DNA of 64,000 nucleotides from Streptomyces sp. NBC_00271 (lineage in GTDB: Bacteria; Actinomycetota; Actinomycetes; Streptomycetales; Streptomycetaceae), in contig NZ_CP108070.1 of NCBI RefSeq assembly GCF_036178845.1, positions 11,098,001 to 11,162,000 of the forward strand, written 5' to 3'. The position numbers and the translations under genes are program-made. Below, one piece after another: positions 27,210 to 35,744 of this stretch (position 1 is the first letter of the stretch; the number at the start of each line of letters is the position of its first letter). The notes beneath the pieces were generated by a model. It saw nothing but the letters and a program-made list of their open reading frames with translations, was not told the origin of the DNA and made no database searches.

Positions 27210-28115
27210 ATGTATCTCGAAGAGCTCCGCACCTTGCTGGCCCGACACGCACGGCCGGAGTGGACCACCGCCATCGACGGCGTCCTCATCTCGAAGGTCG
27301 AGCGGTCCGACCCGCCGGCGCCGTCGATGACCGGCACGGTGCTGGCGGTGATCGCACAGGGCGCCAAACGCCTCGCGCTGGGCGACCGGGTGTACGAGTA
27401 CCGTGCCGGGCAGTACCTCGTCGCGTCGGTGGACCTGCCCGTCACCGGCCAGTTCACCGACGCCGACCCGGAGCACCCGGCCCTGGGTTTCGGTCTCACG
27501 CTGGAACCGTCCGTCGTCGCCGAACTGCTGCTGCAGGCCGGGCCCGGAGATGCCCCGCGCGCCGGCGGCAGCGCGTTGCCGGGCATCGCCGTCAGTGACG
27601 CTCCGGATCCGCTGCTCGACGCGGTGGTCCGGCTGCTGCGCCTGCTCGATGAACCCCGCGACCGGACGGTGCTCGCGCCGCTGGTCAAGCGGGAGATCCT
27701 GTGGCGGCTGATCACCGGCGAACAGGGCGGTATCGTGCGCCAGCTCGGCCTCGCCGACAGCAGCCTCAGTCACGTCGCGCGCTCGGTGCGGTGGATCCGC
27801 GAGCACTACGCGCAGCCGTTCAAGGTCGAGGACGTCGCGCAGTTGTCCGGCATGAGCGTCTCCGCCTTCTACCGCAACTTCCAGGCGGTGACCGCGATGA
27901 GCCCCATCCAGTTCCAGAAACAGATCAGGCTGCAGGAGGCCCGACTGCTGCTCGCCACCCACCCCAACGACGTCACCGCGGTCGGCCACCGCGTCGGTTA
28001 CGACAGCGCGTCACAGTTCAGCAGGGAATACCGCCGCCAGTTCGGCGCACCCCCCAGCCAGGACGCCGCCCGCCTGCGTCACACCGCGCACACCACCGCG
28101 AGCGCTCTTCCCTGA
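27210..28115 (+). CDS. AraC-family regulator with AraC_N (YqhC-like) domain
   Basis: A 301-residue protein. N-terminal cupin-like AraC_N domain (LAVIAQGAKRLALGDRVYEY, YLVASVDLPVTGQF, HPALGFGL) and two C-terminal HTHs (FKVEDVAQLSGMSVSAFYRN; VTAVGHRVGYDSASQFSREY). This group includes YqhC, which senses aldehydes and drives an aldehyde reductase. ATG 27210 follows GAAGG. Divergent from the ABM/esterase unit across a 196-bp gap; that unit is its likely target. The gap holds an AT-richer TACGAT-like stretch near 27130 but no strict dyad I could define. Confidence 0.9.
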   Translation: MYLEELRTLLARHARPEWTTAIDGVLISKVERSDPPAPSMTGTVLAVIAQGAKRLALGDRVYEYRAGQYLVASVDLPVTGQFTDADPEHPALGFGLTLEPSVVAELLLQAGPGDAPRAGGSALPGIAVSDAPDPLLDAVVRLLRLLDEPRDRTVLAPLVKREILWRLITGEQGGIVRQLGLADSSLSHVARSVRWIREHYAQPFKVEDVAQLSGMSVSAFYRNFQAVTAMSPIQFQKQIRLQEARLLLATHPNDVTAVGHRVGYDSASQFSREYRRQFGAPPSQDAARLRHTAHTTASALP

Positions 28116-28163
28116 GACGACGGGAGATCAAAGCACGGCCGTCTTGCGCAATGGCTGCGTACG

Positions 28164-29117
28164 TCAGGGCACGGCAGGTCCCGTGATGAGTCGGCCCTCC
28201 CTGTCGTACGGCCGGACGTTGGGGACGCAGCCGTGCATGCCCTTGATCTGCTGCATCATCACGGGAGCCGGCTTGCCCGCGCCGGGGCAGGTCACGTGGT
28301 GGTGGCCGAGGAAGTGGCCGACCTCGTGGTTGATGATCAGCGCCCGGTAGGCGGCCACGTCGTGCGCGTACACGGGAGTCGCCAGCAGCCACCGCCTGAG
28401 GTTGACCACGACGTCCTTGCCCACACTGCAGTTGACCTCACCGCCGGTGTCGAGTCCGTACCGGCCACAGATCTTGTCCACCGTTCCCGGCGTGGCGAGC
28501 CGTACGACGAAGTCGGGCGTGCCGCCGGTGACACGCCGGAACGCGCTCTCGCCGTCGGCCGTCCAGCCGCGCGGGTCGGCAAGTATGCCCTCCACCTGCT
28601 TGGCGACGTCGGCAGCCGACTGCTTGAGGCCGTCCTCGACGACGACCTCGTAGCGCAGCAGCCGGCTGCCCCGCCCCACGGTCCCGCTCCCGCCGCCCGC
28701 GGTGGTGAACGTACCGGGGCCCGAGGACGGGACGGAGTCCGGGGAGGAGGCCGGTGCGGAGGAGCCCGCGGACGGCGCGCCCATCCCGCTGGTCCTGGCG
28801 CCGGGCTCCTTGCTGTGCTCGGCGCCGGCCGCCGTACTGCTCGGCTTCGCCGACGGGTCCGGTGTCTTCGAGGGTTCGTCCGGCGCCGACCGGGAGGGCC
28901 GTGCGGCGGCAGCGGGCCGGTCGTCGCTTCCGGAGGCCGTGGACGCCGTCCGGTTGATGACGAGGGTGGCGACGCAGACGAGGACGGCGAGCGCGGCGAC
29001 GCCCCCCAACAGAGGCCCCTTCCCCTTCCGGCCGCGCCCGTCGGCGTGCGCGGGGCCGCTGCGACGACGATGGGATCGCGGGGTCGGGGGCGTCGCACGG
29101 TGGGCGGTCGTGGTCAT
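28164..29117 (-). CDS. DUF3152 protein with zinc-metalloprotease motif
   Basis: A 317-residue exported protein. Basic N-terminus, one membrane/signal segment (LLGGVAALAVLVCVATLVIN, about residues 36-55), a long Ser/Pro/Ala-rich spacer, then the DUF3152 domain (RYEVVVEDGLKQSAADVAKQ). The C-terminal part has NHEVGHFLGHHHVTCPG, an extended HExGHxLGxxH zinc motif like metzincins, followed by MMQQIKGM (Met-turn-like). Probably a cell-surface metalloprotease; substrate unknown. ATG 29117 chosen. Divergent from the two-component system. Confidence 0.85.
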   Translation of the reverse strand: MTTTAHRATPPTPRSHRRRSGPAHADGRGRKGKGPLLGGVAALAVLVCVATLVINRTASTASGSDDRPAAAARPSRSAPDEPSKTPDPSAKPSSTAAGAEHSKEPGARTSGMGAPSAGSSAPASSPDSVPSSGPGTFTTAGGGSGTVGRGSRLLRYEVVVEDGLKQSAADVAKQVEGILADPRGWTADGESAFRRVTGGTPDFVVRLATPGTVDKICGRYGLDTGGEVNCSVGKDVVVNLRRWLLATPVYAHDVAAYRALIINHEVGHFLGHHHVTCPGAGKPAPVMMQQIKGMHGCVPNVRPYDREGRLITGPAVP

Positions 29118-29278
29118 GGCCGTCAAGGCTGTGCACACGATGTGATGGGACCTGGATCGGAGGATAACGAGACCGTAACGCCCGATCGTGGACGGGGCTA
29201 TGTGATCGTCCCGTAACAGTTCCCTGGCCGGACGTGGTCTCCGCGTCAAGTCCGTTGATCCGTACGGATACTGAGTGC

Positions 29279-29977
29279 ATGCCACGTGTCCTGCTCATCG
29301 AAGACGACCGCGCCGTACGGGAGGGCGTCGTGCTCGCGCTGAGCCGCCAGGGACACGACGTCGCCGCCGTGGGGACCGGCGAGGACGGGCTGGCCCGGCT
29401 GCGGTCCTTCCGGCCGGACGTCGTCGTGCTCGATCTCATGCTGCCCGGCCTGAGCGGTCTCGAGGTGTGTCGCCGGATCCGTACCGAGGACCAGGTGCCG
29501 ATCATCATGGCGACCGCCCGCGGCGACGACACGGACATCGTGGTCGGCCTCGAAGCCGGAGCGGACGACTACGTCGTGAAGCCGGTGCAGGCACGCGTCC
29601 TGGAGGCCCGTATACGTGCTGTCCTGCGCCGGGTCGGCGGAGCGCCCACCGACGGTGGCATACCGAAGATCGAGGCCCATGGGGAGAACGGCGAACTGGC
29701 CATCGACCGGTCCGGGTTGGCCGTCACCCGGCAGGGTGTTCCGGTCTCCCTCGCCCCTTCCGAACTGCGGCTCCTGCTGACGCTCTCGGCCTCGCCCGGC
29801 CAGGTGTTCTCCCGGCAGCAGTTGCTGGAGGCGGTCTGGGAGCACAGCTACCACGGCGACTCGCGGCTGGTGGACGCCTGCGTCAAGCGGCTGCGCACCA
29901 AGATGGGCGAGCCGGCGGGGCAACCACGCTACATCCAGACCGTGCGCGGTTTCGGCTACCGGTTCCAGTCCCGGTGA
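29279..29977 (+). CDS. OmpR/PhoB-type response regulator
   Basis: A 232-residue regulator. Receiver domain with acidic pair in LIEDDRAV, phosphorylated Asp in VVVLDLMLPGL (about D52), Lys in DDYVVKPVQ; winged-helix output with SPGQVFSRQQLLEAVWEHS then DSRLVDACVKRLRTKMG. The receiver resembles AfsQ1/CseB-like proteins of Streptomyces. ATG 29279. The GTGA overlap with the next gene couples it to the sensor kinase. Upstream, CCGTAAC occurs twice (29173-29179, 29211-29217) and may be a binding element; this is weak. Confidence 0.92.
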   Translation: MPRVLLIEDDRAVREGVVLALSRQGHDVAAVGTGEDGLARLRSFRPDVVVLDLMLPGLSGLEVCRRIRTEDQVPIIMATARGDDTDIVVGLEAGADDYVVKPVQARVLEARIRAVLRRVGGAPTDGGIPKIEAHGENGELAIDRSGLAVTRQGVPVSLAPSELRLLLTLSASPGQVFSRQQLLEAVWEHSYHGDSRLVDACVKRLRTKMGEPAGQPRYIQTVRGFGYRFQSR

Positions 29978-31455
29978 AACCACCGCTGCGCGGCCTGCGC
30001 GGCCGACTGCTCGTGGCGTTCGTGCTCGTCGCCGCCGTCGCCACCCTGACCACAGGTGCCCTGACCTTCCGGGAGGCCCGCACCGGGGTGCTCCAGCAGA
30101 GCCAGGACAACGTGATCAAACGCCTGCGGTATCACGTCAACGCCCTGGCGGCAGGCGTCAGTTACCCCCCGACCCGGCCCGACCTGGAGTGGATCGCCGC
30201 CGAGGTGGCCCGCGCGGAACCTGCGCAGAACTGGCGCGTACTGGCCACCTATCGCGAACTGCGGGCCACTTCCACACCACAGGACGGGTTCACCGAGCTG
30301 ACACCCGCCATGCGGTCGGCCGTGAGCTCCCGCCGGGCCGCCGTCTTCCAGCGGGTGTCGACGCACGGCGGCTCCTCGCTCGTCGTCGGCCTGCCGGTCA
30401 CCTTCGAGACCCCCAGCGAACACCCGGCCTCCGGGGTCGCGGTCTTCCTGACGGTGCCGCAGACCGGCGAACAGGGTTACGTCGACGCCCTGGTCGCCGC
30501 CATCGGTCGCGCCGTCCTGCCCGCCCTGGGCCTGGCCGTCCTGCTCGCCCTGCTGGCCGCCCGGGGCGTGCTGCGTCCCGTACGGGAGTTGCGCCGCGCC
30601 ACTCGCAGGATCGCCGAGGGCCACCTGGACACCCGGCTCGCCATCAACGGCTCCGACGAACTCGCCGACCTTTCCCACACCTTCAACGAGACCGCGGCCG
30701 CATTGGAGGGGTCCGTGGCCGAACTGCGCCGCATGGAAGCCCGTGCCCGCCGTTTCGTCGCGGACGTGTCGCACGAGCTGCGCACCCCACTGGCCGCGAT
30801 GTCGGCGGTCACCGACGTTCTCGACGAGGACGCGGCCGGGCTGACCCCGGACACCGCCACGGCCGTACGGCTCATCAGCGAGGAAACCGTGAAGCTGGCC
30901 CGCCTGGTCGACGACCTGATGGAGATCTCCCGCTTCGACGCGGGCGCGGCGGCCCTGCAACTGGACGACATCGACCTCGCCGAGTCCCTCCGCCGCACCC
31001 TCGCCGCCCGCGCCTGGCTGGACACGGTGGACACCCTGCTCCCCGAGCCCGGCGAACTGCGCGGCCGGGTCGACCCGCGCCGCCTCGACGTGGTCGTCGC
31101 GAACCTGGTCGGCAACGCGCTCCGCCACGGCGCACGCCCCGTGCAACTGCTCCTGTACGCACGGGAGTCGCCGGACGCGGACGACACGGGGTGGGCGGTC
31201 ATCGAGGTGCGGGACAGCGGGCCGGGCATCCCCGCCGACGTCCTGCCGCACGTCTTCGACCGCTTCTACAAGTCGGACACCGCCCGGACCAGAACGGAGG
31301 GCAGCGGACTCGGGCTCTCGATCACGGCAGAGAACGTCCATCTGCACGGTGGCACGGTCCGGGCGGCCAACCGCGTGGAGGGCGGTGCCGTGTTCACGGT
31401 CGGGATTCCCCTGGGACGGTCCCTGGGACAGACTCGGGAACGGGAGGGTTCATGA
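29974..31455 (+). CDS. Sensor histidine kinase
   Basis: A 493-residue membrane kinase. TM1 near residues 9-30 (LLVAFVLVAAVATLTTGAL), an extracellular sensor of about 135 residues, TM2 near 175-195 (LPALGLAVLLALLAARG), HAMP, HisKA with DVSHELRTPL (His267), and HATPase_c with N box NLVGNALRHG, DSGPGIP and GSGLGLSI. GTG 29974 overlaps the response-regulator stop (GTGA). Phosphorylates that regulator. The next gene, a lipoprotein, overlaps its stop by ATGA, so all three form one unit like CseA-CseB-CseC or LpqB-MtrAB. Confidence 0.92.
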   Translation: MKPPLRGLRGRLLVAFVLVAAVATLTTGALTFREARTGVLQQSQDNVIKRLRYHVNALAAGVSYPPTRPDLEWIAAEVARAEPAQNWRVLATYRELRATSTPQDGFTELTPAMRSAVSSRRAAVFQRVSTHGGSSLVVGLPVTFETPSEHPASGVAVFLTVPQTGEQGYVDALVAAIGRAVLPALGLAVLLALLAARGVLRPVRELRRATRRIAEGHLDTRLAINGSDELADLSHTFNETAAALEGSVAELRRMEARARRFVADVSHELRTPLAAMSAVTDVLDEDAAGLTPDTATAVRLISEETVKLARLVDDLMEISRFDAGAAALQLDDIDLAESLRRTLAARAWLDTVDTLLPEPGELRGRVDPRRLDVVVANLVGNALRHGARPVQLLLYARESPDADDTGWAVIEVRDSGPGIPADVLPHVFDRFYKSDTARTRTEGSGLGLSITAENVHLHGGTVRAANRVEGGAVFTVGIPLGRSLGQTREREGS

Positions 31456-32018
31456 GCCGCACGCGCCGGTCGTCGCGGTCCGCGCTGCTGCTCACGGCCG
31501 CCTTCCTGCTCTCCTCGTGCGGCATCCCCGAGACCGGCGTCGTGGAGGCGGGAGAGCCCGCCACTGGCATCCGGCCGGCCTACGTCCTCTACTTTGTCGG
31601 TGAGGGCACCCTGCTTGCCGTGCGCCGCCATGTCTTCGGCCCGGGTGGCATCGAGACGGCCGTGGCGATGCTGTTCCAGGGCCCGGAGGCCCAGGAACGC
31701 CGTAAGGGCATGACCACCGAGCTTCCACCGATGAGGTACGCCCCAACGGTCCGGACGGACGGCGGACGGCTGTCGATCGAACTGCCGGACCGGACCGCGC
31801 CGCTGACCGGGACAGCACTCGCCCAGCTGGTCTGCACAGCCGCCGACGCCCGCCTCGTCGAGACACAGGACGCCGACACCGCATCGACGCACGTGACCGT
31901 GACCGTGACGGGCCCCGGCGGTTGGCGCGCCGAAGGCTCCAGCGCGACGTGCCCATCCATGACGGGGCCGGCTGATTCCCCGAGGCCCACTGGCACGCCG
32001 CCGACGCGGCTGCCCTAG
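31452..32018 (+). CDS. Secreted lipoprotein of the two-component operon
   Basis: A 188-residue lipoprotein with signal peptide and lipobox in LLLTAAFLLSSCGIPETG (Cys near residue 23). The body (VLYFVGEGTLLAVRRHVFGP, AVAMLFQGPEAQERRKGMTT) looks like a single GerMN-like domain, also found in LpqB. It overlaps the kinase stop (ATGA). By analogy to CseA and LpqB it may bind the sensor domain and tune the kinase; this is inference from gene order. Confidence 0.82.
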   Translation: MSRTRRSSRSALLLTAAFLLSSCGIPETGVVEAGEPATGIRPAYVLYFVGEGTLLAVRRHVFGPGGIETAVAMLFQGPEAQERRKGMTTELPPMRYAPTVRTDGGRLSIELPDRTAPLTGTALAQLVCTAADARLVETQDADTASTHVTVTVTGPGGWRAEGSSATCPSMTGPADSPRPTGTPPTRLP

Positions 32019-32099
32019 CGGGTCATCGGTGGCCCCATACGTTGACCACCCGCCCGTTGGAATCTGTCCCTGCGCCTCACCGTACGATGGCGTCGCTTT

Positions 32100-32585
32100 T
32101 CAGCGCCCCGGTAGGCGGACCTGGACCTCTTGCAGCACCCACCCGTTGCCGTCCGGGTCGCTGAACGAGGCGAATGAGGCGTAGCTGCGACCCTCTGGAT
32201 CGGGGCCGTCCGCCTGATCCTGCACGCCCGCGTCGTAGACGTTGTGGTAGATCTCGCTCACCTCGACGCCTCGGCTGATCAGGTCGGCACAGGCCTGTTC
32301 CAAGTCGGAGACCACAAGGTAGTTGTGGGCGGAGCCCGGCGCCGCGGGGGTGATCCCGCGACCGAAGTGAATCGAGCATTCCGACCCCGGTGGCGTGAGC
32401 TGCACGAGCCGGAATCTCGGACTGGCCTCGAAGTCCGCATCGAGCCGCCACCCCAGGCTTCGATAGAAGTCCAGGGCGCGACTGACGTCGGTGACCGGGA
32501 TGACGGCGACCTCGAGCCTCATGCTCATGGTCGGCTCCTTGACGACGTCCGTTGCGCCGTCCTGCTCTCTCTGCTGGGTGCTCAT
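32100..32585 (-). CDS. VOC-family (glyoxalase/bleomycin resistance-like) protein
   Basis: A 161-residue protein with two beta-alpha-beta-beta-beta modules: SMRLEVAVIPVTDVSRALDF at the start and SFSDPDGNGWVLQEVQVR at the end, with metal-ligand-like His/Glu positions (SIHFGRG, QEVQ). Role undetermined. Two starts fit: ATG 32585 (GGGAG) and ATG 32528 (AAGGAG, 6 nt). The longer form is chosen because the 19-residue leader looks coding. Divergent from the ArsR-AHSA1 gene, so possibly under the same palindrome. Confidence 0.8.
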   Translation of the reverse strand: MSTQQREQDGATDVVKEPTMSMRLEVAVIPVTDVSRALDFYRSLGWRLDADFEASPRFRLVQLTPPGSECSIHFGRGITPAAPGSAHNYLVVSDLEQACADLISRGVEVSEIYHNVYDAGVQDQADGPDPEGRSYASFASFSDPDGNGWVLQEVQVRLPGR

Positions 32586-32786
32586 GGCGATCTCCCATGA
32601 CGGCCGCCCGGTTCGGCTGTGGCCCCTGTTAGGCCCCCACCGGCGGGAACCCGAGCACCGGCTCCGGGTCACCCATGGACCGACTACGCGGTAGTTGTCG
32701 TACGACCGATGATATTGGCGATGACGTCCGACGGCGCGCCGAGCTCATCGTTCCCCGGGTGAATCGAGGCCGGCGAAGATCCGCCC

Positions 32787-32818
32787 TTGACATTATGCAG
32801 GCAAGTACCTGCATAATG
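32787..32818 (+). promoter_or_regulatory. Promoter embedded in a perfect operator palindrome
   Basis: TTGACA (32787-32792) and CATAAT (32812-32817, 19-nt spacer) flank and enter a palindrome with perfect 11-bp arms, CATTATGCAGG and its complement, around CAAGTA (32791-32818). The -10 ends 5 nt before GTG 32823, so the message is probably leaderless. Binding here by the ArsR domain of the downstream protein would shut its own promoter. Confidence 0.7.
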
Positions 32819-32822
32819 CAGC

Positions 32823-33632
32823 GTGAGCCTCGAAGCTAGAGCGATGGACTTGGTCTTCAAAGCGCTGGCCGACCCCACCCGGCGACTCCTGCTCGACCGT
32901 CTGCGTGAGCACAACGGCCAGACGCTGAGCGAGCTGTGCGAGCGGTTGGACATGACCCGCCAGTCGGCGACACAGCATCTCGACGTCCTCGGGCAGGCCA
33001 ACCTCGTGACCGTCGTGCGACGGGGGCGGGAGCGGCTTCACTACCTCAACCCGACACCGATCCACGAGATGGAGGAGCGCTGGATCTCGGGGTTCGACAA
33101 GCCCCGCCTGCAAGCGATCAGCGCCATCAAGAATCAGGCAGAGGAGTACGCCATGACCGACGGACCCACGTCCGTGCCGACCTATGTCTATGTCACCTAC
33201 ATCCGTGCGAGCGCGGAGCAGGTGTGGCAAGCCCTGACGGACGCGGACCTGACAGCGCGCTACTGGGGACACGCCAACATCTCGGACTGGCAACCCGGTT
33301 CGACCTGGGAGCATCGACGCGTCGACGGCTCAGGTGCCGTCGATGTCGTCGGTCAGGTGATCAAGACCGAGCCTCCGACACGCTTGGTCATCACCTTCGA
33401 GGACGCCCCCGACGCCGAAACGCCGAGGGAACCGTCGGTCGTCACCTTTCTCGTCGAACCACACGAGGACATCGTCCGCCTCACCGTGACCCACGAGAAT
33501 CTCCCCAACCAGGAGATGCTCAACGGCATTTCGCGCGGATGGCCGGCCGTGTTGGCGAACCTCAAGTCGCTGCTCGAGACCGGTGATGTCCTCCCGCAGG
33601 CGCCATGGGAGATGTCTCCCGGGCACGCCTGA
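32823..33632 (+). CDS. ArsR-type HTH fused to an AHSA1/SRPBCC domain
   Basis: A 269-residue fusion. Residues 1-95 form an ArsR winged helix (VFKALADPTRRLLLDRLREH, LCERLDMTRQSATQHLDVLG, RERLHYLNPTPIHEMEERWI) without the metal-binding Cys. Residues about 115-265 are an AHSA1/START-like hydrophobic-cavity domain (VYVTYIRASAEQVWQALTDA, TARYWGHANISDW). In related systems the two parts are separate neighbouring genes; here the cavity domain probably acts as the ligand sensor. GTG 32823 is supported by the leaderless promoter; ATG 32844 is the alternative. Confidence 0.88.
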   Translation: MSLEARAMDLVFKALADPTRRLLLDRLREHNGQTLSELCERLDMTRQSATQHLDVLGQANLVTVVRRGRERLHYLNPTPIHEMEERWISGFDKPRLQAISAIKNQAEEYAMTDGPTSVPTYVYVTYIRASAEQVWQALTDADLTARYWGHANISDWQPGSTWEHRRVDGSGAVDVVGQVIKTEPPTRLVITFEDAPDAETPREPSVVTFLVEPHEDIVRLTVTHENLPNQEMLNGISRGWPAVLANLKSLLETGDVLPQAPWEMSPGHA

Positions 33633-33699
33633 GACGGCACTCGCCACCCCCTTTCCGTATCCCGCAGGCGTGCTCCTCCCGACCAGTAAGTAGAACTGA

Positions 33700-33719
33700 A
33701 GCTTTCTGAAACAAAAGCT
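33700..33719. promoter_or_regulatory. Inverted repeat before the EamA gene
   Basis: AGCTTT and AAAGCT separated by 8 nt in the AT-richer 125-nt leader upstream of the exporter. It could be the site for the LysR protein encoded by the second gene of the pair. Confidence 0.35.
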
Positions 33720-33757
33720 AACTGGAACTTCTCATTCTGGTCGGCGATGGTGGAGTC

Positions 33758-34687
33758 ATGTCCGCACGCATCGCCTCTCCCCGCTTCCTCGCCCTGGTCG
33801 GCACCGTCGTGCTGTGGGCGTCGGCCTTTCCCGCCATCCGGGTCGGCATCGACGGTCTGGGGGTGGCGGCGCTGTCGTTCCTGCGGCTCCTGATCGCCGC
33901 CGTCGCGCTGCTGGCCGTGGCGCCCTTCGCGAAGGTACGGCTGCCGCGACGCGGCGACCTGCCGCTGATCACCCTGTGCGGGGCCACCGGCATGACCGCG
34001 TACCAGGTCCTGCTCAACTGGGGTGAAGTGCACGTGGAGGCCGGGACCGCGAGCCTGCTCATCGCGATCGCCCCCGTCTTCAGTGTGCTGCTGGGAAGCC
34101 TGTTCCTGGGCGAGCGGCTCACCCGCGACATCGTCGTCGGCAGCGTCGTCGCCCTCGCGGGCGCGGCCGTCGTCAGCCTGGCCCAGGGCACCAGCGGGTT
34201 CTCCGTCTCGGCCCTCGTCATCCTGGCGGCCGCCGTGGTCCAAGGGGTCTACCACTTCGCGAGCAAGCCCCTGCTGCGCCACTACACCGGACTGGAGGTC
34301 GCCACCTACGCGATGGTCGCGGGTACGGTCTTCGCGCTGCCCCTGATCCCCGCCACCTGGCACGCGACCGTCCACGCCCCGGCCTCCGCACTCGCTTCCG
34401 CCGCCTACCTGGGCCTCCTGCCCTCCGCCCTCGGCTTCGTCATCTGGGCCTACGCTGTTGCCCGGCTGCCGCTCGCCGTCTCCACCGCGGCCCTGTACCT
34501 GGTGCCGCCGGTGGCCCTGATCGTCTCCTTCGTCTGGCTGGCGGAGGTGCCCCGCCCCGTCGCGCTGGCCGGTGGAGCGATCAGTGTCGCGGGAGTGATC
34601 CTGATCAGCCGGCACAAGCAGAACCACCACCCCGCCAACGCCCCCACCGTGGACGCGTCCGAGCCGCAAGGAGCCGCTTGTGCTTGA
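33758..34687 (+). CDS. EamA/DMT-family transporter
   Basis: A 309-residue protein with ten hydrophobic helices in two EamA repeats (LVGTVVLWASAFPAIRVGID; ILAAAVVQGVYHFASKPLL). Family members export amino acids or other metabolites. ATG 33758. Its stop overlaps the LysR start by 8 nt, so both are one transcript and the LysR protein probably responds to the exported compound. Confidence 0.88.
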   Translation: MSARIASPRFLALVGTVVLWASAFPAIRVGIDGLGVAALSFLRLLIAAVALLAVAPFAKVRLPRRGDLPLITLCGATGMTAYQVLLNWGEVHVEAGTASLLIAIAPVFSVLLGSLFLGERLTRDIVVGSVVALAGAAVVSLAQGTSGFSVSALVILAAAVVQGVYHFASKPLLRHYTGLEVATYAMVAGTVFALPLIPATWHATVHAPASALASAAYLGLLPSALGFVIWAYAVARLPLAVSTAALYLVPPVALIVSFVWLAEVPRPVALAGGAISVAGVILISRHKQNHHPANAPTVDASEPQGAACA

Positions 34688-35660
34688 CGTACGCCGCCTG
34701 CGCATCCTCCAGCACCTGGCCGCCTACGGAACCGTCGCGGCCACGGCGGACGCGCTGCACCTGACCGCACCGGCCGTCTCCCAGCATCTCGCCGCCCTGC
34801 AGAAGGAGGCCGGCACACCCGTCGTCGAGAAACACGGCCGCACGCTGCGTCTGACCGCCGCCGGGGAACTGCTGGTGGCCCACACCGAGGTCATCCTGGC
34901 AGAGCTCGCGGCAGCCGAGTCCGGCCTGGCCGCGATGAAAGGCGGCCGCCGCGGCACGGTACGGATCAGCGCCTTCGCCTCCGCCGCCCGCACCCTCGTT
35001 CCGCCCTTGTTCGAACGTCTCAACGGCACCGGCACCGATCCCGCTCCCTACAGCACCGGTGCGGCCCGGGACCTCTCGCTGCGGCTCTCCGTCCAGGAGC
35101 CCGACGAAGCCCTCGACGAACTCCACAAACGCTCGACCGACCTCGCCCTGGTGCACAGCTACACCGTGCTGCCGCGCAGTGTCCCCGCGGCATGGGAGCA
35201 GACGGTCCTGATGGAAGAACCAGTCCTCCTCGCCCTGCACCCCGACCGGGCCGGCCCGGAGGGTCTCGCCGCCGGGCAGCCCGCGGACCTGTCCCGTCTG
35301 GCGCACCTGCCGTGGCTGACCCCCGGCCCGGAGACCTCCTGCTACGAGATGATCCAGCGGGCCTGCGGCGCGGCCGGCTTCGTCCCGGACATCCGGGCCT
35401 CCAGCAGCGATTTCTCCGTGCTGACGGCTCTGGCCGCCGCCGACGCCGGGGCCGTCCTGGTTCCCCGCATGGCTCTGCCGGACCACACCGCGCCCCTCAG
35501 CCTCCACCCCCTGGTCCGTCCGGTGTCCCGGACCGTCTTCACGGTCTGCCGCGCGGGCACCGGCAAACACCCCGACCTGCGGGCCGTACTGGACCTCCTG
35601 CACGAGACGGCCACGGCGCTCGACGACAGGACCGCCGGCCGGCCCGATCGGCCCCGGTGA
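34680..35660 (+). CDS. LysR-family transcriptional regulator
   Basis: A 326-residue LTTR with HTH at residues about 3-60 (LRILQHLAAYGTVAATADAL, HLTAPAVSQHLAALQKEAGT) and effector domain from GTVRISAFASAARTLVPPL. This clade is typical of Streptomyces regulators paired with EamA exporters. GTG 34680 overlaps the exporter end. Followed after 84 nt by the molybdenum hydroxylase genes, which may or may not be its targets. Confidence 0.9.
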   Translation: MLDVRRLRILQHLAAYGTVAATADALHLTAPAVSQHLAALQKEAGTPVVEKHGRTLRLTAAGELLVAHTEVILAELAAAESGLAAMKGGRRGTVRISAFASAARTLVPPLFERLNGTGTDPAPYSTGAARDLSLRLSVQEPDEALDELHKRSTDLALVHSYTVLPRSVPAAWEQTVLMEEPVLLALHPDRAGPEGLAAGQPADLSRLAHLPWLTPGPETSCYEMIQRACGAAGFVPDIRASSSDFSVLTALAAADAGAVLVPRMALPDHTAPLSLHPLVRPVSRTVFTVCRAGTGKHPDLRAVLDLLHETATALDDRTAGRPDRPR

Positions 35661-35744
35661 TCGGACGACCGCCCACGCAACCTCGAGGAGCGCTGTCCCC
35701 TCATACCAGGGGAACCCACCCGGGTACTCGGAGAGGAGCGTCTG

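Noticed and set aside
29173..29217. AfsQ1-type operator (GTnAC-n6-GTnAC)
   Set aside because: The two CCGTAAC copies are 38 nt apart, not the expected spacing; mentioned only as a possible element.
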